From the NCBI GenBank assembly GCA_031082155.1, contig JAVHLL010000003.1:16621-80620 (forward strand): a DNA stretch of 64,000 bases, in the 5' to 3' direction. The translations under genes were made by a program, and so were the position numbers. This stretch comes from Thermodesulfovibrionales bacterium. GTDB lineage: Bacteria > Nitrospirota > Thermodesulfovibrionia > Thermodesulfovibrionales > SM23-35. The notes beneath the pieces are model-generated. The model made no database searches, had not been told where the DNA came from, and worked only from the letters and a program-made list of their open reading frames with translations. This document shows, piece after piece, positions 8,826 to 17,599 of the stretch. Positions within the stretch are counted from its first letter, which is position 1, and every line of letters begins with the position of its first letter.

Positions 8826-9266
8826 ATGCTTCGCGACTTTCAGACGGTTCTGAAAAAATTGCATCTCAAAGTGACCCCGAAGCGGCTTGCCATACTTGAG
8901 ATCCTCAAGAACGAGTCAGTCTACCTGAGCCCCGAGGAAGTATGGAGGAAGCTCAGGAAACAGTTCTCGCGGGTGGGCCTTCCGACAGTTTACCGCAATC
9001 TGGAGGAACTTGCCCAGGGCGATGTCATCTCGAAAGTTACCCACCCGAACCGACAGTTGTATTATTACTTCTGCCTGAATCCTTCCCATCATCACCATTT
9101 TATCTGCCTCTCCTGCAGGACTGTTGAGGATATAGATTTCTGCATGTTTCGTGAACTGGAGAAGAGGGTGAAACAGGAACTGAAGGGCAGGGTTGTCTCC
9201 CATATCCTTCAGGTGAACGGGTTATGCAAAAAATGCCTGAAGAAAGACGGGGAAAGTCATGCATAA
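8826..9266 (+). CDS. zur: Fur-family metalloregulator, probably Zur
   Basis: The product has the Fur layout: an N-terminal winged helix (VTPKRLAILEIL, GLPTVYRNLEEL), the metal region SHHHHFICLSC, and two CXXC pairs (CLSC, CKKC) that hold structural zinc. Zinc sensing is inferred from the following znuABC genes, whose znuA overlaps this gene by 8 bases. The ATG at 8826 is chosen since GGGGGA lies just before it; the longer GTG start at 8730 would place the promoter and operator inside the gene. In the zinc-bound form it would repress the operon through the palindrome upstream. Confidence 0.88.
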   Translation: MLRDFQTVLKKLHLKVTPKRLAILEILKNESVYLSPEEVWRKLRKQFSRVGLPTVYRNLEELAQGDVISKVTHPNRQLYYYFCLNPSHHHHFICLSCRTVEDIDFCMFRELEKRVKQELKGRVVSHILQVNGLCKKCLKKDGESHA

Positions 9267-10209
9267 GGCTGCACAGGCGCTTATTCTCTTCCTTTGTATA
9301 GCTCTCGCTTGCCCGGTCATTTCATGCAGGCAGAAAAGTACAGGGGACGGTGCAGGAAAGAAACTTATTGTGGTAGCAAGTCTGTTCCCTCTCTATGATT
9401 TTGCAAGGAATATCGGGAAGGAGAAAGCCGAGGTTATTCTCCTTCTCCCTCCCGGAGTCGAACCGCACAGCTACGAACCTAGCCCGGGAGATGTCCTGAA
9501 GTTGCACGAAGCAGATATTTTCCTCTTCACCGGAGAGGCAATGGAACCGTGGATCGGGGATATCCGGAAGGAGATCCGCGGGGAGAAACCCCTGATTGTT
9601 GATACAGGGAAGGGAATCAGAATGACCGGCGGTCATACAGACCGCGAGGAAGACGACCATGACCACGGAAGGCAGGACCCCCATATCTGGCTCGATTTTT
9701 CGAATGCACAAAAAATGGTCGATACAATTCTTGAAGGTTTTGTACGGGCTGATCCTTCAAACAAAGAATTCTATATGCAGAATTCTGAAGCGTACAAGCA
9801 GCAATTACAGGGGCTGGACAGGAAATATTCCGGTTCCCTGGCGTCCTGCAAAAAACGCATTCTTATTCACGGAGGGCACTTCGCCTTCGGCTATCTCGCG
9901 GGAAGATATAATCTTCAGTACCTCTCGGCGTATCAGGGCTTTGCGCCTAATGCCGAGCCGACCCCGGGGAATCTGATTGAACTCGTAAAAAAACTCAGGG
10001 ACAGTAAGCTACAGTTCGTGTTCTATGAAGAACTCATTGTACCACGGGTGGCGGAGACGATAGCGGAGGAAACCGGTGCAGGCCTTCTCAAGCTCAATGG
10101 CGCCCACAATGTAACAAAAGAAGAACTTGCGCAGGGCGTTACGTTCATTTCCCTCATGGAACAGAACCTCGAAAACCTTAGGAGGGGGCTCGAATGCCAG
10201 GAGAGATAA
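9259..10209 (+). CDS. znuA: Zinc ABC transporter substrate-binding lipoprotein
   Basis: This cluster A-I metal-binding protein delivers zinc to ZnuB. The signal peptide ends in a lipobox-like VISC (about residue 23). Metal ligands typical of the family are visible in VEPHSYEP, DPHIWLD, IHGGHFAFGY and the acidic FYEEL segment. A His/Asp-rich loop, GHTDREEDDHDHG, before DPHIWLD is typical of zinc rather than manganese binders. The length of 316 is normal. The start overlaps the zur stop, indicating coupled translation. Confidence 0.9.
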   Translation: MHKAAQALILFLCIALACPVISCRQKSTGDGAGKKLIVVASLFPLYDFARNIGKEKAEVILLLPPGVEPHSYEPSPGDVLKLHEADIFLFTGEAMEPWIGDIRKEIRGEKPLIVDTGKGIRMTGGHTDREEDDHDHGRQDPHIWLDFSNAQKMVDTILEGFVRADPSNKEFYMQNSEAYKQQLQGLDRKYSGSLASCKKRILIHGGHFAFGYLAGRYNLQYLSAYQGFAPNAEPTPGNLIELVKKLRDSKLQFVFYEELIVPRVAETIAEETGAGLLKLNGAHNVTKEELAQGVTFISLMEQNLENLRRGLECQER

Positions 10210-10949
10210 TCACGGTCCAACACCTGAACTGCAGATACAATTCTGTGGAAGTGTTGAGCGATATCTCTTTTGCAGTACAGTCCGGAGACTACGTCGGATT
10301 TGTAGGCCCAAACGGGTCAGGGAAAACAACCCTTGTCAAGGCAATCCTCAGGCTGATCAGGCAGGAGAGCGGAACAGTATCGCTCTTCGGGAAAGGTCTG
10401 GGACAATTCACCGAGTGGTTCAGGATTGGTTACCTGCCCCAGAAACTTAGTTTCCTGAACCCGAATTTTCCTGCAACGGTAAAAGAAGTCATCTCGCTTG
10501 GACTATTTGCGAAGAAGAAGTTTCCGAAGCGCCTTGAAAAATCAGACCGGATATTGATTGACGAAGCCATGAACCTTATGGATATAACCGATATCAGAGA
10601 TGCCCTGATCGGCGAACTTTCAGGCGGCCAGCAGCAACGGGTGCTTGTTGCGAGGGCAATAGTAAACGGGCCGGAACTCCTGATTCTCGATGAACCTACA
10701 ACCGCTTTTGATCCCGAGGCACGTGAACAGTTCTATCATACCCTTCAGAATTTGAACAGGAACAGACAAGTTACAATTATCCTTGTTACCCACGACAGTG
10801 CGACGATAGGGAAATATGCATCCAAACTCCTCTATCTTGACAAGAAAGTCATCTTCTTCGGCAGTTTCGACGCCTTCTGCACCTCTGAACACATGACGTC
10901 CTATTTCGGTGAATTTGCACAACACCTTATCTGTCACAGGCATGATTGA
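10194..10949 (+). CDS. znuC: Zinc ABC transporter ATPase
   Basis: The ATP-binding subunit of the zinc importer has Walker A GPNGSGKTT (about residue 40), the signature LSGGQQQR, Walker B LLILDEPT and a switch His in VTHDS. The C-terminus carries a short His/Cys tail (HLICHRHD). The gene overlaps znuA by 16 bases and znuB by 8, so the four genes should be made together. Length and motif spacing are normal for the family. Confidence 0.93.
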   Translation: MPGEIITVQHLNCRYNSVEVLSDISFAVQSGDYVGFVGPNGSGKTTLVKAILRLIRQESGTVSLFGKGLGQFTEWFRIGYLPQKLSFLNPNFPATVKEVISLGLFAKKKFPKRLEKSDRILIDEAMNLMDITDIRDALIGELSGGQQQRVLVARAIVNGPELLILDEPTTAFDPEAREQFYHTLQNLNRNRQVTIILVTHDSATIGKYASKLLYLDKKVIFFGSFDAFCTSEHMTSYFGEFAQHLICHRHD

Positions 10950-11772
10950 TATGGATATGCTCGGTGCGCTTCAGTATGAATTCATCCGGAGGGCAATCAT
11001 CGCGGGATCGTTCATCGCGCTGGTCTGTTCGCTTCTCGGGGTTCTCCTTGTGCTCAGAAGATACTCGCTTATCGGGGACGGTCTTGCACACGTGACGTTC
11101 GGGAGCGTAGCCCTCGGCCTATTCCTGAAACAGCATCCGCTTTCTGTCGCCATACCGGTCGTAATGGTGAGTTCACTCGGTATCCTGAAGTTGACACAGA
11201 AAGCGAAAATATACGGAGACGCGGCAATCGGCATCGTCTCATCGCTCGGTATCGCGCTGGGGGTTCTCATTGCAAGTTTATCCGGCGGATTCAACATTGA
11301 CCTGTTCAGTTTTCTCTTCGGCAACATCCTCTCCATTACCGATATTGAAGTGTACACGTCCATCGGGCTCTCTGTGGCGGTCCTGTTCATGATCATCTTT
11401 TTCTATAATGAACATCTGTCCGCCACTTTCGATGAAGAGTTCGCGCGGGTTTCCGGGATAGATACGGAAAGGATAAACACGCTCCTGGTTCTCCTGACAG
11501 GAATAACCGTGGTGCTCACCATGAAAGTAGTAGGCATCATGCTTACCTCGTCACTGCTCATACTCCCGGCTGTCACCGCACTCCAGTTTGCACAGGGGTT
11601 CAAGGGCACCATGGTGATATCCTCATGTGTTGCAGTAGTATCAGTCATTACAGGAATTTCTCTTTCCCTACTCCTGAATATTCCTACTGGTGCTACGATT
11701 GTTCTCATGAACTTCATATTCTTTGCCTGTGCCTTTTTATACCGGCATATCTCCCAGAAGGGCCTGCACTAA
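10942..11772 (+). CDS. znuB: Zinc ABC transporter permease
   Basis: This hydrophobic protein of about 276 residues has eight or nine predicted membrane helices and the ABC-3 family pattern (LGVLLVLRRYSLIGDGLAH near the start, LTSSLLILPA toward the end). It forms the channel for zinc taken from ZnuA. The ATG at 10942 overlaps the znuC stop (ATGATTGA) and is preferred to the ORF-track start at 10909, which lies deep in znuC. A second in-frame ATG lies at 10951. Confidence 0.92.
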   Translation: MIDMDMLGALQYEFIRRAIIAGSFIALVCSLLGVLLVLRRYSLIGDGLAHVTFGSVALGLFLKQHPLSVAIPVVMVSSLGILKLTQKAKIYGDAAIGIVSSLGIALGVLIASLSGGFNIDLFSFLFGNILSITDIEVYTSIGLSVAVLFMIIFFYNEHLSATFDEEFARVSGIDTERINTLLVLLTGITVVLTMKVVGIMLTSSLLILPAVTALQFAQGFKGTMVISSCVAVVSVITGISLSLLLNIPTGATIVLMNFIFFACAFLYRHISQKGLH

Positions 11773-11835
11773 CCCTGAACCTGTATTCTGAAAGAACAGC
11801 CATCGTTCATACCATACAGTAATTTTGAAATATCT

Positions 11836-11909
11836 CGTCATTCCCCGACTTGATCGTGAATTTCCTGTCTTTTCAATAGGTTATGGGTCATCCGGTCAAG
11901 CCGGAGGAT
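11836..11909. repeat. Decayed intergenic repeat fragment
   Basis: CGTCATTCCCCGACTTGATCG and, further on, TCCGG-TCAAG-CCGGA resemble the two halves of the GTCATTCC-type dispersed repeat, but the terminal inverted repeats no longer match. It is probably a degenerate relative of the element at 2483-2582. Confidence 0.4.
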
Positions 11910-11961
11910 TACAAAACACTCCTCTACGAACGACACTCAATAGAATGCTCCTGAAAAACTG

Positions 11962-11990
11962 TTGACTTCAAATCTCCCCTGTGCTAATCT
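11962..11990 (+). promoter_or_regulatory. Sigma-70 promoter of the porin-cbi operon
   Basis: TTGACT (11962-11967), a 17-base spacer and an extended TGC-TAATCT (-10 at 11985-11990) give a strong match. Transcription would start near 11997, leaving a leader of about 180 bases before the porin GTG. Confidence 0.65.
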
Positions 11991-12010
11991 GAAATTAGTT
12001 ATCTGAGCCA

Positions 12011-12060
12011 CGAAGGCTTGAACAATGACCAGCAGGTCAAAAAGCTTTCGGGGCTTTTTT
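12011..12060 (+). promoter_or_regulatory. Attenuator-like leader with two exclusive hairpins
   Basis: CGAAGGCTT (12011-12019) can pair over nine positions with AAGCTTTCG (12042-12050), enclosing a TGACC-AGCA-GGTCA hairpin. Alternatively AAAAAGC (12039-12045) pairs with GCTTTTT (12053-12059) to form an intrinsic terminator ending in TTTTTT. The two folds share bases and cannot coexist, which is the usual layout of an attenuator. No known aptamer was recognised. Confidence 0.45.
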
Positions 12061-12175
12061 ATTGCCCGGGAAAGGGGAAGCCGTGATGCAAAAACGCTTC
12101 TGATATCAATAAAGCACCCTCGTTGCCCTGCAACTACTGTGGAAGATTTTTAATGAATATATTCAGGAGGGAACT

Positions 12176-13306
12176 GTGAAACAAACAAAAAACAGACCGA
12201 TAAGTTTATTATTCTTTTTTGGCATTTGCCTGTTCTTTATCCTCACAAATAGAGTTTCAGCCTACGACGTGAACGAAAAATTGTCCGTAGAGGGCATGCT
12301 GACCGGAATATATCAGCATGCAGATGTGGGCGGAGAAGGCACAGATGATGCCGGAAGGGGAGCTGCGGGAATGGCTCTCGGGATGAATTTTCATCCGACA
12401 GACAAAGACGAATTCCAGGCAACGCTTAGTTTCGGAGCAGGAAACGGGCTGAATTATCTGGGTCTTTTTTCTCTTTCTCCCTATGCAGGTGACCTTGAGG
12501 ACGACCTTAAGGATATCAACGGAAGGAACAGGGATTACCTGCTCGAAGCTTGGTACAAACATACATTCTTTCTCTCTGAGAATGCAACCCTGGGGATAAT
12601 CGGAGGCATTATCGATTCGACTTCATATATCGATGACAATACCTTTGCTAACTGCGAGCGCAGCCAGTTTATGAATGAGGCCTTTGTGAACCATAGGAAC
12701 GTGAATTTGCCTTCCTATGACCTTGGCGGAGTAATCGAGCTGGATGTTTCAAATTTTACCATACGAGCACTTGCGATGAACTCGAAATTCGAGTCAGGTG
12801 ATGATGAATTCACCAACTATAATTATTACGCAGTCCAGGCAGGATACAAACTCGTTACCGTTTTTGGAGAAGGCAACTACAGGGTATACGGATACACGAC
12901 AAACGACCGTTTTCAATGTCCGGACGAGGTGGAAAAAGGAAGTCTGCAGGGGCTTGGGATATCGGCTGACCAGAAGTTGAGCGAAATCGTGGGTATCTTT
13001 TTAAGGGCCAGCTGGCAGGATGATGAAGCGGTGATTGATCACGACAAAGTCTATTCCGGCGGGATGAACATCAACGGCAAGCTCTGGGGCAGAGAGAATG
13101 ATGAAATTGGTGTTGCCTATGGATTTCTCGACGGAGCATGCGGCTCGGATATCGACCGCACGGTTGCAGCGGAAGCCTATGTGAGAGTGCAAGTCTCTCA
13201 ATTCAGCGATCTTACGCTTGATCTTCAGTATATCGATGATGATCTGAAAATGGATGCGGACCGTGATGGATTTATCTACGGAGTAAGGGCGAATGCGTAT
13301 TTCTGA
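12176..13306 (+). CDS. Outer-membrane porin (OprB-like), first gene of a Co/Ni transport operon
   Basis: A signal peptide ends near residue 29 (RVSA-YD), and the rest alternates polar and hydrophobic residues like beta-strands and ends in the aromatic ANAYF expected for outer-membrane insertion. The pattern and the 376-residue length fit carbohydrate-selective-type (OprB-like) porins. The start is GTG with an excellent CAGGAGGG before it. Its place directly ahead of cbiM suggests it helps cobalt or nickel, or its carrier, cross the outer membrane; that is inference from position only. Confidence 0.7.
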   Translation: MKQTKNRPISLLFFFGICLFFILTNRVSAYDVNEKLSVEGMLTGIYQHADVGGEGTDDAGRGAAGMALGMNFHPTDKDEFQATLSFGAGNGLNYLGLFSLSPYAGDLEDDLKDINGRNRDYLLEAWYKHTFFLSENATLGIIGGIIDSTSYIDDNTFANCERSQFMNEAFVNHRNVNLPSYDLGGVIELDVSNFTIRALAMNSKFESGDDEFTNYNYYAVQAGYKLVTVFGEGNYRVYGYTTNDRFQCPDEVEKGSLQGLGISADQKLSEIVGIFLRASWQDDEAVIDHDKVYSGGMNINGKLWGRENDEIGVAYGFLDGACGSDIDRTVAAEAYVRVQVSQFSDLTLDLQYIDDDLKMDADRDGFIYGVRANAYF

Positions 13307-13357
13307 ACGTACAAAAGAAAATATAGGACAACAATCTAGACTGAGGAGGCAAATACT

Positions 13358-14404
13358 ATGCATATGGCAGATGCGTTACTCTCTCCCGCAGTAGGTGGCG
13401 CACTCTGGGCCGGGACGCTCGGGACCATTATTTTATCTGCAAAGAAACTGACGGCAAAGATGGACGACAAACTTATCCCCCTTATGGGGGTCCTCGGTGC
13501 ATTCATCTTTGCGGGACAGATGATTAATTTCACCATACCCGGAACGGGGTCAAGCGGGCATATCGGAGGCGGAATGCTCCTCGCAATTCTCCTGGGACCC
13601 TATCCCGCATTTCTCGTCATCGCATCTGTTCTCATGATACAGGCCCTTTTCTTCGCCGACGGGGGGCTGCTCGCCCTTGGAGCGAACATCTGGAACCTCG
13701 GGATCTATCCCTGTTTCATCGGGTATCCACTGATTTACCGGGTTCTGGTGGGAAACAACAAATCACCGAAAATAATAACCCTTGCATCGATTCTGAGTGT
13801 GGTCGTCGCTCTCCAGATCGGAGCCCTGTCTGTCGTTCTTGAAACGCAGCTTTCGGGGATTACCGAACTTCCACTCAATACATTCCTCGCACTTATGCAG
13901 CCTATACATTTGGCCATTGGCCTGATTGAAGGGTTTGTCACTGCCGGTATCGTCATCTATGTCCGGTCTCTCAGACCTGATATTGTGGAAGACCTTGAGG
14001 GTGTGAAATCTGTTGCTGCAGGAGGTTCGATAAAGAAGGTGCTCATTGTTATGGCAATACTCGCGGTGATTACCGGCGGAGCATTTTCATGGCTTGCCTC
14101 AACAAATCCGGACGGGCTTGAATGGTCGATTGAAAAAATATACGGGAAACCCGAGGTGCCGGTACAAGAGAATCCGGTAAGTGAAAATCTCTCTAAACTC
14201 CAGGAGAAAACAGCCATTCTCCCTGACTATGCCCTCCCTTCCAGGGGGGGTGAAGAGAATACAGAAAATCCTCCTTCTTCCTGGCCGGCAGTTGACCCGG
14301 GCACCTCGCTATCAGGTATTATAGGAGGCTTGATGGTCCTTGTATTGATAATACTTTTTGGATTCGGGATTAAATTTATGAACAGAAACAAAGCAAAGAT
14401 GTGA
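13358..14404 (+). CDS. cbiM: Cobalt/nickel ECF transporter S component, CbiM/NikM fused to an N-type domain
   Basis: The protein begins MHMADALLSP, the metal-binding N-terminus of CbiM/NikM proteins, where the amine and His2 help bind the metal. About seven membrane helices follow to residue 215. The C-terminal part has one helix, the NPDGLEWS motif typical of CbiN/NikN, and a last helix near residue 330, so this is an M-N fusion of 348 residues. A GAGGAGG lies before the ATG. It overlaps cbiQ by four bases. Whether cobalt or nickel is the substrate cannot be told from sequence alone. Confidence 0.9.
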   Translation: MHMADALLSPAVGGALWAGTLGTIILSAKKLTAKMDDKLIPLMGVLGAFIFAGQMINFTIPGTGSSGHIGGGMLLAILLGPYPAFLVIASVLMIQALFFADGGLLALGANIWNLGIYPCFIGYPLIYRVLVGNNKSPKIITLASILSVVVALQIGALSVVLETQLSGITELPLNTFLALMQPIHLAIGLIEGFVTAGIVIYVRSLRPDIVEDLEGVKSVAAGGSIKKVLIVMAILAVITGGAFSWLASTNPDGLEWSIEKIYGKPEVPVQENPVSENLSKLQEKTAILPDYALPSRGGEENTENPPSSWPAVDPGTSLSGIIGGLMVLVLIILFGFGIKFMNRNKAKM

Positions 14405-15210
14405 AATTCGAATCGGAGTTTTTCAACATAGGGTATCTCGATACCCTTTCATACAGGGATACCTTTGTTCACAGACTTGATCCGAGGATCAAGATAACGG
14501 TATCGTTCATCTTTATCCTCTTTGTGGTCTCTTTCCCTAAATATGAACTCTCAGCGCTCATCCCGTTTTTCCTCTATCCTGTGTTCCTCCTCACCGTGGG
14601 GAATATTCCTTTCAACGCTATTGCGAAGAAGATCCTCTTTGTATCACCCTTTGCGGTATTCATCGGAATGTTCAATCCACTGCTCGATACCAATGTCCTC
14701 CTCGCACCCTTCGGCATACCGGTTACCGGAGGGTGGGTGTCGTTCCTCTCGATTCTTGTGAAATTTATCCTCACGGTAAGCACTGCCCTCCTGCTTATTG
14801 CAATCACCTCGTTCCCGGGAATATGCGAAGCGCTCGAACGGCTGAAATTGCCGAAAGTTTTTGTCCTGCAACTGCTCTTTCTGTACCGGTATCTTTTTGT
14901 GCTCCTTGACGTCGCATTGAGAATGCTGCGGGCACGAGAGGCGCGTTCATTCGGGAAAAAAGGAAAAGAGATAAAGACGTTTATTAAGCTCATCTCGGTC
15001 CTTCTTGTGAGGAGTGTTGAACGGGCAGAGAGAATCTATCAGGCTATGCTCTCCAGGGGATTCAAGGGAGAAATACGGGTACTGAAACGTCATACGCTCA
15101 GGGTACCTGATCTGCTTTTTGGAGTAGGCGCTGTTGCACTCTTTTATTTTTTCAGGAAAGTCGATGTGGTGAATTTCCTCGGAGAAACAGTCAGCGGGTA
15201 TCTCAGATGA
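14401..15210 (+). CDS. cbiQ: ECF transporter membrane component CbiQ
   Basis: The T component links the metal-binding subunit to the ATPase. It begins with LDPRIKI, has several membrane helices, and carries the two coupling motifs as AREARSFGKK and YQAMLSRGFKGEI near residues 178 and 217. The start is a GTG overlapping the cbiM stop, and the end overlaps cbiO by ATGA, so translation of the three genes is coupled. Confidence 0.92.
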   Translation: MKFESEFFNIGYLDTLSYRDTFVHRLDPRIKITVSFIFILFVVSFPKYELSALIPFFLYPVFLLTVGNIPFNAIAKKILFVSPFAVFIGMFNPLLDTNVLLAPFGIPVTGGWVSFLSILVKFILTVSTALLLIAITSFPGICEALERLKLPKVFVLQLLFLYRYLFVLLDVALRMLRAREARSFGKKGKEIKTFIKLISVLLVRSVERAERIYQAMLSRGFKGEIRVLKRHTLRVPDLLFGVGAVALFYFFRKVDVVNFLGETVSGYLR

Positions 15211-15947
15211 GCCACCATATTGTAGATTTGATTGATGTCCGGTTCAATTATCCGGATGGAACAGAAGCCCTGAAGGGTATATCGTTCAGGATCCTGCACG
15301 GGGAGTCCGTTGGGATTGCGGGTGCGAATGGGATGGGAAAAACAACCCTTCTCCTGAACCTGAGCGGTCAGCTTATTCCCTCAAAAGGTGAAATATCGAT
15401 CGGAGAGGTAACACTCAGCAAACAGACGAAGCAGGAAATAAGGAAAAAAGTCGGGGTCGTTTTTCAGAGGACTGATGACCAGCTTTTTATGCCCACTGTC
15501 TATGAAGATGTTGCGTTCGGTCCTATCAATCTCGGATTGTCGGAAGAGAAAGTGAAGGAAAGGGTAAGGACAGCGCTCGAGATGGTGAATTGTCTCCATC
15601 TTATGGACAGACCACCGCACAGGCTCTCCGAAGGGCAGAAGAGGTCGGTTGCAATCGCAACAGTTATGGCGATGGACCCCGACATACTTATTATGGATGA
15701 ACCGGCATCGAACCTTGATCCGAAATCGAGAAGACAGCTTATCAATCTCCTCAGGGGCTTCGAACACACGAAAATTATTGCGTCCCATGACCTTGACCTG
15801 ATTCTGAATGTATGCGAACGGTGTATTATTATTAAAGACGGTCAGGTGGCAGCCGATGGTCCTGCCGAGGAAATACTCACAGATCAGAATCTGCTTGAAG
15901 ACAACAGCCTCGAATTGCCGTTGTCAAGACAATACCCACGAACGTAA
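15207..15947 (+). CDS. cbiO: ECF transporter ATPase CbiO
   Basis: This ABC ATPase has Walker A GANGMGKTT, a Q-loop in VGVVFQRTDDQLFMPTV (the DDQLF pattern typical of ECF ATPases), a signature region LSEGQKRS, Walker B ILIMDEPAS and the switch His in ASHDLD. A single ATPase gene is present, so it probably works as a homodimer. Its stop lies six bases from the stop of the convergent DtxR-type gene. Confidence 0.92.
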   Translation: MSHHIVDLIDVRFNYPDGTEALKGISFRILHGESVGIAGANGMGKTTLLLNLSGQLIPSKGEISIGEVTLSKQTKQEIRKKVGVVFQRTDDQLFMPTVYEDVAFGPINLGLSEEKVKERVRTALEMVNCLHLMDRPPHRLSEGQKRSVAIATVMAMDPDILIMDEPASNLDPKSRRQLINLLRGFEHTKIIASHDLDLILNVCERCIIIKDGQVAADGPAEEILTDQNLLEDNSLELPLSRQYPRT

Positions 15948-15952
15948 CGCGA

Positions 15953-16603
15953 TTATCCCATTTTTTTGACGAATATTGCCTTGGCGATTTCAGGATCGAG
16001 GGCGATAGTTGTCTCATCGATCTGGATAACGAATGAAGGGGTTTTCTGCAGAAGCCTGATTACGCTCCCTGCGGTGATTCCCAACGAATTCAGTTTGCTG
16101 AGTCTTGATGGGTCGGTCTGTACAATGAAGGTGATCCTGCCTTCTGAGCCTACTTCAAAAGCGGAAAGCTTTGTGACCAGGGGTTCGATTTCTACCTTAT
16201 ATTTCTTGCAGCATTCTCCTCTCGGTATGGTTTTGCCATGCGGGCATGTCTGCGGGTGACCGAGAAAGGTGCAGACGCTGTCGGTGAGTTCCTCACTGAG
16301 GATATGTTCCATCTTGCAGGCATCTGCAATAACAGTATCTTCCCGCAGTTCGAAGACATCTGTGAAAAGCCTTTCAGCAAGGCGGAGGCGCCTGATTAAT
16401 GCTTTCGCCTGAACGCGGCCTTTTTCAGAGAACTGGATAGAATCACCGGTGACAACTATAAGGCCTTCTCTCTTGAGAACAGCGATGACTGCATCGATTT
16501 CATCGTCTTCGGAACTCATCCTGAAGCGGTTCAGATCTTTATGACCCTCTTCATTGAGAACCCAGAGGAGTTCTAAGGCTTCATCAATTCTTTCTTTGTC
16601 CAT
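15953..16603 (-). CDS. DtxR/MntR-family metal-dependent regulator
   Basis: The product has an N-terminal winged helix, a metal-binding and dimerisation domain with the family pattern CKMEHILSEELTD and HPQTCPHGKTIP (about residues 95-130), and a C-terminal FeoA/SH3-like domain (LSKLNSLGITAGSVIRLL). Family members sense iron or manganese and repress transport genes. It is the last gene of the rpsP-rnhB group, six bases after rnhB, and faces the Co/Ni transporter. Control of that transporter is possible but not shown. Confidence 0.82.
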   Translation of the reverse strand: MDKERIDEALELLWVLNEEGHKDLNRFRMSSEDDEIDAVIAVLKREGLIVVTGDSIQFSEKGRVQAKALIRRLRLAERLFTDVFELREDTVIADACKMEHILSEELTDSVCTFLGHPQTCPHGKTIPRGECCKKYKVEIEPLVTKLSAFEVGSEGRITFIVQTDPSRLSKLNSLGITAGSVIRLLQKTPSFVIQIDETTIALDPEIAKAIFVKKMG

Positions 16604-16609
16604 AAAGGA

Positions 16610-17221
16610 TCACAATGGGAGCTGCACCGACATTACCTTGCAAAAGCTCCTCCGGTGGATCGGACAGGGGCCGAACTCCTGCAGCTTCTGCATGTGTTCT
16701 CTTGTCGAGTAGCCCTTGTGTTTGCTGAAATTGTACTGGGGATAGAGTTTGTGGTAATCGATCATAATCTTGTCCCTTACGCACTTGGCGATAATAGAGG
16801 CGGCTGCAACAGAAGCGCTCACGCTTTCTCCTTTGACCGGAGTGAGCTGGTGGATGGAAACCGAGGGGAGTGACACCGCGTCAATGATAAGGAGGTCGGG
16901 TTGCAGCGAGAGATTTTCGACAGCAAGCTTCATCGCGTATCTTGTTGCCCTCAGAATGTTCAGTCTGTCAATATCGGCATGGTCGACAATGCCGATGCCC
17001 ATATCGACCGCTGTATTTTTTATCTCCGAAAAGAGCGACTCCCTTTCCTTTTCAGGAACCTTCTTGGAGTCCCGGAGACCGTCTATTCTGGTTCCTGTTT
17101 TCAACACAACCGCTGCGGCAACGACAGGACCTGCAAGTGGTCCTCTTCCTGCTTCATCAATACCAGCAATCAGAGGGAACCCCTTTTTCCGGAGGGATTC
17201 GTCATGCTGATAAATATCCAT
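16610..17221 (-). CDS. rnhB: Ribonuclease HII
   Basis: RNase HII removes ribonucleotides from DNA and RNA primers. The N-terminal catalytic motif GIDEAGRGPLAGPVV (first Asp and Glu), LRDSKK, and the later LLIDAV acidic residue are all visible. The 203-residue length is normal. It follows rplS by six bases in the common rplS-rnhB order. Confidence 0.95.
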   Translation of the reverse strand: MDIYQHDESLRKKGFPLIAGIDEAGRGPLAGPVVAAAVVLKTGTRIDGLRDSKKVPEKERESLFSEIKNTAVDMGIGIVDHADIDRLNILRATRYAMKLAVENLSLQPDLLIIDAVSLPSVSIHQLTPVKGESVSASVAAASIIAKCVRDKIMIDYHKLYPQYNFSKHKGYSTREHMQKLQEFGPCPIHRRSFCKVMSVQLPL

Positions 17222-17227
17222 AGCGGG

Positions 17228-17599
17228 TTATTCGGATTGTGTTCTCTTTTGTTCGAATACCCTTTCTTTTTCCTTTACCTTTGCCGCCTTGCCTTTCTTC
17301 CCCCTCAGATAATAGAGCTTGGCCCTTCTCACATCGCCCCTCTTCAGGACATCGATTTTATGAATAGAGGGGGAGAAGAGGGGGAAAATCCTTTCGACAC
17401 CAATGCCGAATGATATCTTCCGGACAGTGAACGTCTCACGGGTGCTCCCGCCCCTTTTTGCAATCACAACGCCGTCGAAGGGCTGGATTCTTTCCTTGTC
17501 CCCCTCGATGACTTTCACAGAAACTCTGACTGTATCTCCGACGTTGAATTCCGTCATGTCTTTTCTGTATGCTTCCTCAACAGCCATTACAAGGTTCAT
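17228..17599 (-). CDS. rplS: 50S ribosomal protein bL19
   Basis: The sequence has the bL19 hallmarks [28 protein letters not shown] and the basic [15 protein letters not shown] end. It sits at the subunit interface of the ribosome. The start overlaps the trmD stop by four bases (ATGA), so the two are translationally coupled. Confidence 0.97.
   Translation of the reverse strand: MNLVMAVEEAYRKDMTEFNVGDTVRVSVKVIEGDKERIQPFDGVVIAKRGGSTRETFTVRKISFGIGVERIFPLFSPSIHKIDVLKRGDVRRAKLYYLRGKKGKAAKVKEKERVFEQKRTQSE

Noticed and set aside
12001-12060. NiCo (czcD-type) or guanidine mini-ykkC riboswitch
   Set aside because: CTGAGC and AATGACCAG match by chance; the GCAGCCGGG-type junction and the paired ACGR loops are absent.
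12001-12175. Cobalamin (B12) riboswitch before the porin
   Set aside because: Short stretches such as TGACC-AGCA-GGTCA and GCCCTGCAACT resemble parts of the B12 consensus, but they are out of order and the hallmark GCCACTG, GGGAAGG and CAGGAGACC blocks are not together.
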